From Gracilaria gracilis (Eukaryota; Rhodophyta; Florideophyceae; Gracilariales; Gracilariaceae), in assembly GCA_030374805.1 (NCBI GenBank), contig JARGSG010000002.1:62001-126000 (forward strand): DNA of 64,000 bases, read 5' to 3'. Shown here piece by piece: positions 52,900-61,372 of this stretch; within the stretch, counting starts at the first letter, position 1; each line of letters begins with the position of its first letter. The position numbers and the translations under genes are program-made. The notes below the pieces were generated by a model that was not told the DNA's origin, ran no database searches, and saw only the letters and a program-made list of their open reading frames with translations.

Positions 52900-54855
52900 T
52901 TAGTACAAATGTCTGGTGTACAGCCATGAAATCCGTGTACCACCTTGCTCTGACAAGCTGCCAGGGTGGGGAGCATCTTCAAACGGATCCACGCACCGCG
53001 TCTCGTCCAAATGCCTCATTCTCCTTTGAGTCTTGGCCTGTTCAAACAGAGCCTTGGCATCATCTATCCTATCTTGTTTAACAAACGTCCATGCAATTGA
53101 TTCCACCAAAAAAACATCAAGATGCGCACAATGCTGGAATGGCGCTAAGTGCCAATCTGGGCGAGCCATCCAGTCTTGTACAATTTGCAAGCCTTGCAAG
53201 AATACCTTCTGTGCCTTATCGACATTTCCCATACGGAAGTGGACACGTCCCAAGGCACGCAGAGCATCCGCGTATATTGGCATTTGCTCAAACTTCACAG
53301 TAACGAGAACATCAATGGCTCGTGTCACAGCGACCAAAGCTTTTCCTTCTTCATGCATTGCCGAGTAGACAGACGCCAGAGTTAGCAAACAACATGCAGC
53401 ATATGACGACCGTTGCATGGAGCGACCGCGCATGCTTTGCAGCGCTTGACTGAGCAGATTCTTCGCATGATGAAATTCCCGTTCTGATGCTCGGAGCTCC
53501 GCAAGAAGAAGAAGGGCCAACATACTACTCAGATCTGAATCGTCACTGTCTTGATACATTGCAAGATCGGCAATGGCCGCTTCCAAGTGCTCCTTCGCTG
53601 GAGTGAACGACAGCAAGTCGAGGTATGCTTCTCCAAGAGCTAGACGAATACGAGCATGGATTCTTCGTTCTGCAGGCGAACAAGGAAGCTGTAGAGCACC
53701 GCGGAAGAGTTGAAGACGCGTCGACGCAGAGACAGAATATCTCATAACCGTCGCAGCTACGGAAAGAAAACGATGCAAAAGAGGTTCAGCAGATGTATGC
53801 AGAGATTCCGATAGGCGAAGCGCGGTTTCCATGTTTGCGCGTTCGTTATCGTACAGCTTCATGGCTAGTTGTCGTTGAGCCCCATCACAGTGTAGACGTT
53901 CCGGACCGAACGATAGAAGTTTCTGAATGTAATTGACAATGAATCCTTTCTGCACTTCAGGTAGGTGGGATCCTCGATGTTCGGAGAGCAGCTCCTTCGC
54001 GATTGAGTCCATAAAGAAGCGGCCTGAGTTGTCAACAGATAGCAGATTAGTGTCGACAAGGGATTGAATCAAGGTGGAAGCGTTGTCGAAGCGAACATTC
54101 ATAACGGCGAGCGCAGAGGTGGCATCGAAAGTGGAAGGAAAGATTAGCAGTTTGGATAAGCAGGAATGATCAATTGGAAGGGCAGCAATGCGAGTGGCTA
54201 GTTGTGATGCTAAGAGCGGTCTGGTGGCTGCGCTTCTTACCAATCTGTTAGAATCGGAAAGCGCGTGTCTGTTAGAAATGTCTAGGACGGTTTCCGCAGC
54301 AGGATCTTGATCAGTAGATGGGATGCAAAGTTGAGAAGTTGGCCGATGCGTTGACAGTACTGTAGAGGAAGTGGAGACGTCAAATGCAGCATTGGAAGGA
54401 AAGGGAGATTGGTTTAGAGGTAGGATGGATGGCAAAGGCGACAGTGATGGCATCGGTGGGCCAGGGAATTGGAGACGCGCCGAGTTGGAGGGATCTGAAG
54501 GCAGAGCCGGCAATTGGAGTGGCGGCGGTGGTGGACCAGCGACAGGGGGGAATACATGAGTGGAATGGTCAGTGGTGGAGACAGCTGGAGATGAGGAATT
54601 AGCATCGGCGTTAACCGCCGCCAGCTGTCGAAGGTGCTTCTTTCGATGGTATGAGCGATTCTGTCGGATGCGGCGTTTGATAACGGAGCCTTTCAGGCGG
54701 CGCTCATTCTCGGAGAGCTCATGGTCGGGCTTGGAGAAGACGTAGGTGGGAGGGCGACCAGGCTTGCGCTTGCGCGGCTGGGGACGTGGGCAATCGGGGT
54801 TTTCGGCGCCGGAGGCGCCGGGCATATGGGGGCACATACAAGCAAGTGCCAACAT
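52900..54855 (-). CDS. AT-hook/basic-region protein with STAND-type winged helix and TPR repeats
   Basis: 651 residues from the first in-frame ATG at 54855; the frame is open upstream but without ATG. An AT-hook (RKRKPGRPP, residues 28-36) and a basic bZIP-like stretch (KRRIRQNRSYHRKK, 60-73, without a clear leucine zipper) suggest nuclear DNA binding. A Pro/Ser-rich linker follows. Residues about 216-295 (LLIFPSTFDATSALAVM, LVDTNLLSVDNSGRFFM) resemble the winged helix that follows the NTPase in NB-ARC and MalT-type STAND proteins. The rest (about 340-640) is helical, with TPR-like pairs (ALRALGRVHFRMGNVDKAQK, FVKQDRIDDAKALFEQAK). No P-loop NTPase is present. It may be a regulator that kept the STAND C-terminal half behind a new DNA-binding N-terminus. 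Function is unknown. Confidence 0.75.
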   Translation of the reverse strand: MLALACMCPHMPGASGAENPDCPRPQPRKRKPGRPPTYVFSKPDHELSENERRLKGSVIKRRIRQNRSYHRKKHLRQLAAVNADANSSSPAVSTTDHSTHVFPPVAGPPPPPLQLPALPSDPSNSARLQFPGPPMPSLSPLPSILPLNQSPFPSNAAFDVSTSSTVLSTHRPTSQLCIPSTDQDPAAETVLDISNRHALSDSNRLVRSAATRPLLASQLATRIAALPIDHSCLSKLLIFPSTFDATSALAVMNVRFDNASTLIQSLVDTNLLSVDNSGRFFMDSIAKELLSEHRGSHLPEVQKGFIVNYIQKLLSFGPERLHCDGAQRQLAMKLYDNERANMETALRLSESLHTSAEPLLHRFLSVAATVMRYSVSASTRLQLFRGALQLPCSPAERRIHARIRLALGEAYLDLLSFTPAKEHLEAAIADLAMYQDSDDSDLSSMLALLLLAELRASEREFHHAKNLLSQALQSMRGRSMQRSSYAACCLLTLASVYSAMHEEGKALVAVTRAIDVLVTVKFEQMPIYADALRALGRVHFRMGNVDKAQKVFLQGLQIVQDWMARPDWHLAPFQHCAHLDVFLVESIAWTFVKQDRIDDAKALFEQAKTQRRMRHLDETRCVDPFEDAPHPGSLSEQGGTRISWLYTRHLY

Positions 54856-57615
54856 TGGGCGCCGTGCGCTGGTGAGAAAGTGGGTCAGGGCCGGGGGGGC
54901 GTGGAGGGGCCCTAATATACGATGAGATCGCCATGGCGGCGAGCGCTCTGACGAGAGGGCGGGGAACAATGGCGGTGGACGAAGAGCGGAGCTGTTGCGT
55001 AGAAATTTGGGCTAGCGGCATCGCCTAGCCTCAAATGTTAAATGGCACAGCGGTTCCGGCTATGCGCAAATTCTACGCTGGTCTCGACCGAGTCTCGCCA
55101 TGCGTCGGCGCGCGCTGATGTACGTCAGCTGTCCACGTGTGCGACGCTCGACGCCGCGCAGCGAGCGGAGGGGCCACGGGGCAATTTCCGTTGATGGGGG
55201 AAGCTCCTCCACTCGCTCGCAGTGAGAACGCGTGGCACCTCTGCGCGCTGCCTTACAGCTGGCTGAGAGAGGCCGCGTGCCGAATCAAACGCGCACGCGC
55301 ACGGTGGCACTGCTGCCTGCTCGCATGCACGCGATCTTTGCTCGCGTGCAAATGCAGGCGCGCGCCAATCCGCGCGCGCTGTCGGCGTGGCGAATTGTGC
55401 TCAAAACGGTCGCGAGAAATGCCAACGCGCTGCTTTCGCGTTCCCAGGCACGTGCGAGTAACCGCCATGCGCACGCCGAGCGCTTCCAGCGTACAGACGG
55501 CGCCAGCGCTTTTCAACGCCGCCCAACCCCTACACGCATTGCCTTGCCGTCCTCCCCCTGCGAACGACATCCTTTGCAACCTGCCCGTCCTCCTTTGTCG
55601 CCACTCTCCACCCCGCTACCCTGGCCAACCTGCGTTGAGTCATATCTGGCTACAATAGTCTGAACAACCAGATCACGATGCTCAGGCCCCCTCTCTCCGT
55701 CGCCCGTTCCCTTTTTTTCTCGCACTTATTCTGACCCCTCACCCTGCCTGGTTCCATCCACGTCAATTCATGGTTCGCTTTCCCTTATCCTCTCCAGATT
55801 CATGTAGCTCATCATTCCTGCTGATGTTCAGGTTCTCATACATGCATGCAGATCAGCTTCCATTCGAAACTGCTTTGTAGCGCTTCTTGTACCCACTGGT
55901 CACTTGCCAGCAACTGCTTATTAGTTGACCTCTCAAATGTACCAAGCTCTATTTTCTCTTGCTGTTGCTCCCACCTTCGTCCTCTCGCAGCTGAATTAAA
56001 GAGCCGCTGCACTGGCTAATCACCATTGGGACAGGAGTAAGACTTTCAATAGGGCATCTCTTTCAATTGAAAGAAAACTTAAAGAGCAATATGTATTTAA
56101 AGCAGAACAGTATTCAACACTGACCATTTGATATTCATGATACGAAAAGTATTGATTCAAGCTCGTATGTATCTATCTGCAACAACTGCTGTCGTGACAC
56201 ATCTTCTCTTAAGTTCCCTGAACTTCCTACTTTCAATAATTCTACATCTCACACGATGCTGCGATTGTAAAATGAAATAGCCCAGAATACACCATTAGTG
56301 TTATGACAAACTCAGTGACCCAAATGCAGAAGCACAGACTGTATCGTTAGGATAGATGTATGTAGTGTCGTGAAGGTTTTCCTGTCCCTCTTTCTCTCTC
56401 TTTAGAAGCACTCAATTATAACTACAACTTAATGCGGAAAGCTTCTGTTTAAAGCTCTCTCACTAGAAACCCCAATATGTGCTTCGGCCATCTCTTAGAA
56501 ACATCAGCAACTCCCAAGTATCTTTGCTCTCGAGATGAAGGCAAGCTTAACCTTTTACATCAATTCCATTTTCAGTATTCTCAGACGAAATGTTCAATAT
56601 CATTCGAAGCCCCCGGATCTCCCATCGCACACCATCCGTATGATCACCAAATAAGGGCTTAGGGAGTGTAAAGACTCCGTGCGACCAACCTAAAGTAACA
56701 AAACAACCATTTCTGGTTCCCTAGACCCAATCGACTTCTGAAGCTTCTCTGGAAATTCCGGCAATAAAGGGAGAACGGTTTGACGCATAGAAACTCCCCA
56801 ACTGATTTCCATGAAGTCGCTCGGAAACACAGCTTGTCTTCTAAAAGAAACAATCAATGTTTCATCAGCCAAAGCATTTCGTAAGTTTTTTTTCATAATT
56901 CCACAGTGTCTATGCACTTAAAGCATATCAACAATGAGACGGTCTCACAAGAACTCCAGAGGCTTGTTGTATCGAGTGCAATGGAATTCGAACAAAATCG
57001 CTCCCAGAAAGGATTAGCGACTTTCGGCCTACTTAACCAGCGATGTACAACACGGCGCACAAAAATAACGTGTGCAGACTGTTGATGAGGAGCTTACGAG
57101 ATGTCAAAAATGGCATTATTGCACTACTATGGCAATATCCAACGACTGGACTACGAAACTAGTACCAAGGGCATACGAAGCATAGCAGTGGATTGTGTTC
57201 GAGTATTCTTGGGACGCGATCTCTAGAGGTTTAATGGAGAGGTTCAGTGAAGAATAAGGCGATTTTCGTCGCAAACAAAACGCTTATGCGGTCCAAAACA
57301 CTCTTGGAACGTATTTTTTTGTATCATGTTGTAGCCCCGTGAGTGTAGCACGGCTACTGATTGGTGGGTTTTGGCTTCGGTGTAAAAATAAGTGTTACAT
57401 TTTGTTCGGGTTCTTAGCATACACCCGCGTACAAGAAAATTACCGTACGCGTTTCATAAATCAAAAAGAGACATGTCCAGTGGGAATGTGGCACAGACCC
57501 ACCACCCAACCTGGTCACCTTCCAAAACAAACAACTTTGGTCTTACTGTCAGTGCGGTTAGTTTAATGCTAGTTCAATAAAAACACTGGATGTAAAACTA
57601 CAGGTGAACAATGTA
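54856..57615. other. Long intergenic region; GC-rich first part
   Basis: 54.9-55.7 kb is very GC-rich and probably carries the promoter of the TPR gene. A CCACGTGTG (G-box-like) site lies near 55,132 and a TACGTCAGC (CRE-like) site near 55,121. Overlapping Arg/Ala-rich frames on both strands (55.1-55.7 kb) are judged to be composition effects. From 55.7 to 57.6 kb the DNA is AT-richer and I see no gene, repeat or RNA. Confidence 0.45.
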
Positions 57616-57619
57616 TTAA

Positions 57620-57799
57620 CCCCATGCTGCGTGCGTGAGGAATTTTCCTCACGCACATTTTGGGTGAGGTTCGGGTGAGTTGGTCCCACCTCACCCAACG
57701 TGGGTGACGTGGTCCCGTTGGTGCGTGAGCTCACTCAGCCAACGAGGTGAGCTCACGCATTCCCTCACTCAACGGGACCAAATCATCACCCACAAGACG
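57620..57799 (+). repeat. Left 180-bp terminal inverted repeat of the piggyBac element
   Basis: Pairs with 59221-59400. It ends in the sequence CACCCACAAGACG, after which the two ends no longer match. Confidence 0.9.
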
Positions 57800-58807
57800 A
57801 CGTATCTTTCTCCATTAGCGTGCGATCGCTGCCCATGACGGCGGCGAACTTCGTCACAACAATCCAAATGATGGCATCATAAGTTCTGTGGCTCTTCGGT
57901 ACTGTTTTTATCAACGATCCGTGAGTAAACAGAAAACCAAGCAGAACGCAGACAATAACAAGACGTCTCTGTATAGAAGAAGAAGTTGAATGAGAAACAG
58001 TTGCGAAAAGGGCAGTGCGGCAAAAGACGATCTTCAATGCTTTGCCCTCCAAACTCAGCAACTCGAAACGGCTAAAGCGTCAAAAAGCAAGAGCCTTTAC
58101 TGTCCTTTCCTACGCATCTCACATCTTTGCCAAGACTCTGGCGTCGGTTGGTTCCTCGTAATTTGATTAGAAGCGTATGTTTCGTATGAATTTCACATGA
58201 GCACATTGCAACTGTATATCATATTCACTGTCTTCTATCATTTCCTTACTAACTTGGGCAAACGACGAACCGGCCCACCGGCGTACTCCGCGTTCAACTG
58301 CAACTGTGAGCTTATTTTGGGTCAACTCAGTACCGAAAAGTTTGATAGCGAAGTGCAACGCCGTGCAGCGTACGTTAATGCCAGTCCACTTATTGCATTC
58401 CAACTCGTACGTACTGAACTAACCTCGCCTTTGCAAATGATGATGATGTTTTATCCAACATAGCGTCTTCACCACTACACAGGCTCATCGTAGAGTGACC
58501 CACGCAGCATTTGGCGCACCAGATAGAGCCGAGAAGCTCCTCCCTTGGTTTCGTTCGCAAGTACAGACAGGACATCGTTCGGCCACAAACGCATTACATA
58601 ACGTCACCATTGAAGCCCAAAGAGTGTCTACGCCGTGCGCCATGTAGAATTAGACGTCTTATGTTTCTCTAAGTAGTTATGAAGCGATGTAAAAGTGTAT
58701 ATCTTTAATGGTACAAACTAAGTGCCATTCGCACGCTCCTCTAAAGACTTTAGCTGTTCTTCCGATATGGAACCTCTAACCAAAACAGGTTCCGTGTGCC
58801 AGACATC

Positions 58808-59074
58808 CTAGCATTTAGAGCATATGGCTTGTCGACATATATTGCACCAAACTCTTTGACGGGCACCACGTTTCTTTCGCCAACGCTTTCCGTTCACAGT
58901 TATAGTGTGGGTGTACAAGCAAAGAATACAATAGCTGTCCTTGGCCTTGACGTTTTTATGTAGACCCGGATTAGAGAGTTTACGATTGCGATCATCCACA
59001 CGATTGTACATTTCTACAGCATTTTGCTTATATAACGGAGATATGGTATCCAGTTCAACATCCATGAGTGGCAT
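58808..59074 (-). pseudogene. piggyBac transposase, C-terminal fragment
   Basis: 88 codons. The end carries Cys pairs (YCILCLYTHT ... VWCNICRQAICSKC) with Lys/Arg between, like the cysteine-rich domain at the C-terminus of piggyBac transposases that binds the terminal repeats. The catalytic Asp region is absent; the rest of the element shows no matching frame. It might still be expressed as a small end-binding protein, but that is speculation. Confidence 0.6.
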
Positions 59075-59220
59075 AGAAGTTATCCTATTTCCGCTTGCAC
59101 GTGTGCTGTTACTGTTGCTTTTCCTGGGATCTGTGAGGTGTTGGGGATGGATCGGAACCCATTATGAGGAAGCAAATGCGTTCTTCTACGAGTTGTAACG
59201 AGAGTTGCGTTTGTCGTGAA

Positions 59221-59400
59221 CGTCTTGTGGGTGATGGTTTGGTCCCGTTGAGTGAGGGAATGCGTGAGCTCACCTCGTTGGCTCAGTGAGCTCACGCACC
59301 AACGGGACCACGTCACCCACGTTGGGTGAGGTGAGACCAACTCACCCAAACCTCACCCAAAATGTGCGTGAGGAAAATTCCTCACGCACGCAGCATGGGG
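59221..59400 (-). repeat. Right 180-bp terminal inverted repeat of the piggyBac element
   Basis: Reverse-complement partner of 57620-57799, differing at about four positions by eye. Confidence 0.9.
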
Positions 59401-59404
59401 TTAA

Positions 59405-60500
59405 GAGTGGATTCAGATACAGTGTAGATACGCCTATAGTGTAGGATTATTTGCCAAAAAGAACCGTGCTTACGGGTTCTCAGCAGTGTAGGCGTTACGA
59501 AAGCAGACACAATATGTGTGTCACGTTGTCTCGTTAATGGGCTACCCTTCAGAGTAAAAAGAGGTAGCCTCTGCTTTTTGCACATTATGCACAATTGTTT
59601 TCAATTTCAAACTTTCATACTTCCTCATGACACTGTTTTCCTCCCATTAACGTAACACGTAGTCACGTTGAACGGTTGAATTCTTAATCGACTGTCGCAT
59701 CGTTAGCAGGACACCCCCAGATCCCACCGTCATGTCTTCTACCTTCAGTTTAGATATCTCATCATATCGTAGGCCCACGTGTACTCCTAAGACTAAAATA
59801 GCGTGTGGAGCTATGTCGAAAGAGCTAGGAATGTTATTACTTCCGTACCAAAACCGTTCTGCTATATCGCATGTATTCTCCACAGTCAACGGTCTTGCTC
59901 GAATGCTGAACGTTCCATTTCTTGCTAGGTGTACCCGATGTGCTTTGCAAAGTCGATCTATGTCTGGATTGTTGATTAAAGGGTTTCCTTGTGCATCGCC
60001 ATTTTTGTCTACGTACCAAGACTGATAATGGCCGTGTTTGGAGTAAACTAGCCTCAATTCCTGAACAAGTGCACCCATTGTATTATCCGTCAACGCAGTT
60101 TTACTGACGAACCCACAGTAGTCGGCCAAAAGGTTGATGACAAGCTCGGGGCTCCTGCTTGTCACTTTTTGCGGATCTGGGGCGTTCTTCAACGTCTTGT
60201 ACTGGTTCAGCACCTTCTCAGCCAAATTAATGTTAGCATGGGTTGCATCACTATATCAAGATGATATTAGAACGTGTCTGCTTCGAAAAGACGACCCCGA
60301 AAATGATTTAACATCAGGACTACGTCGCCCTCTACCTTTCCGCATGAATGGTTGATTTCGTACATTTCGCATCTGTGATCTGCTTTGGTCATCCTGAATG
60401 TCTTTCATGACCCCCACGCGGAAATGAAAATGGAAAAGTGTCAAGAACTGTGAAGAACGGTCGATTCCCTTCAACGAGAATGTACGACTTTGGTGCATAC
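59405..60500 (-). pseudogene. Tyrosine recombinase element, copy 2, shortened
   Basis: Minus-strand relative of the 8.8-10.0 kb recombinase. An N-terminal segment (60498-60256, ending RGRRSPDVKSFSGSSFRSRH) is followed, after an in-frame stop, by 60225-59647 (AEKVLNQYKTLKNAPDPQKV up to LGVHVGLRYDEISKL and IKNSTVQRDYVL). The first catalytic Arg is present, but the frame ends before the His and Tyr motifs. About 150 bases further on, RKHGSFWQIILHY of the SAP-ORF type appears, and then the piggyBac TTAA. This copy therefore lacks the second half of the catalytic domain and the repeat array. Inactive. Confidence 0.7.
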
Positions 60501-60717
60501 AATTGTGACCGAGAACAAAATCGTTCAGAACGGTATTACAAAAGCAGGACGAATATTTCTGGTGCTTTCTGTGAAAGCAAAAGAGAATTATGTACAGTTT
60601 TCACAGCATGACTGTGCCATTAAAATGTCTTCGTCAGTGTGTGTTGTGTGAATGCAGAACAGTGGAAACTAGTCCTTTCCACTGCGAGGTCTTGTGACTG
60701 CTTTTCTTCGGCTTCAG
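60501..60717. other. Spacer before the 60.7-kb gypsy element
   Basis: About 220 bases with no gene. The five bases before the LTR are TTCAG, a candidate target duplication whose partner lies outside the window. Confidence 0.4.
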
Positions 60718-61225
60718 TGTAGTACAATGAGACCTCAATGGGTTGGTGCCACGTGGGCCTACTGGTGCGCCTTGCTGGCTGCACTGTACCCAATTGGTAT
60801 TCTGTATTTTATAATTTCTAATTTCTAATTTATAGTCTAGGATAGTTTAGCATTGCTGGCCCATGACAGTAGGTCATGGGCACAGCCGATGACGTCATGC
60901 CCGCAGGGGAGATCGGCGTCGGTGCACCTTGTATATATTGTGGTGCACCTCGCCTTCCTCCTCGGGTATTGTAAAGTCAGGCACCATTAGGGCAGTAACT
61001 ATACCATCTTGGTCACTTGCTACTCTATTACTATTCAGGTTTTACCGCGCGTCGACGTCTACTACCGTACACCTACACGGTCTAGACTAGTTGCCCCGCC
61101 GTTTGCCCCTGCGGGTTTTAGGTGCCCTACTACCATATTGGTTGTGTGTTTCTCCCCTTTAGGTTGAGCCCTCGCGCGCTCCCTCTACCAGGCGGACCCC
61201 ACACCTTATCGGTATTTGTACGACA
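60718..61225 (+). repeat. 5' LTR of the 60.7-kb gypsy element
   Basis: 508 bases from TGTAGTACAATGAG to TGTACGACA, with a TATATAT box near 60,933. The boundaries rest on the TG...CA ends, the terminal inverted repeat and the primer-binding site three bases later; the 3' LTR is outside the window. Confidence 0.75.
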
Positions 61226-61228
61226 TTT

Positions 61229-61248
61229 TGGTCTCCCGACCTAGAAGT
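61229..61248 (+). promoter_or_regulatory. Primer-binding site, identical to that at 34897
   Basis: TGGTCTCCCGACCTAGAAGT, starting with TGG just after the LTR. Perfect 20-base identity with the other gypsy element while the LTRs themselves are unrelated in sequence indicates a shared tRNA primer. Confidence 0.75.
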
Positions 61249-61372
61249 TTCTTGGTTTTTGTCGTACCTTTACTGGTGAACAGAAGACATTCGAAAGGAT
61301 TCTAGAAGTTCACACACCTGTTTGGTTTCGTAGGAATACTCGCGAAGCAATTGGATACCACTATTGGTCACT

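Larger units (their letters stand above)
57620..59400 (-). mobile_element. piggyBac-type transposon with 180-bp terminal inverted repeats
   Basis: A 1781-bp element flanked by TTAA on both sides (57616-57619, 59401-59404), the piggyBac target. Its ends start CCCCATGCTGCGTGCG. The two terminal repeats (57620-57799, 59221-59400) are 180 bases long and differ at only a few positions, so the insertion is young. The repeats are themselves built of nested palindromes (GTGAGGAATTTTCCTCAC, GTGAGCTCAC). Inside, only the C-terminal zinc-binding end of a transposase is recognisable, so the element looks internally shortened and non-autonomous. Confidence 0.88.

Noticed and set aside
55137-55663. Two overlapping frames of 143 and 173 codons, plus antisense
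   Set aside because: Arg/Ala/Pro-rich products of a GC-rich promoter-like region; no domain and no agreement between frames.
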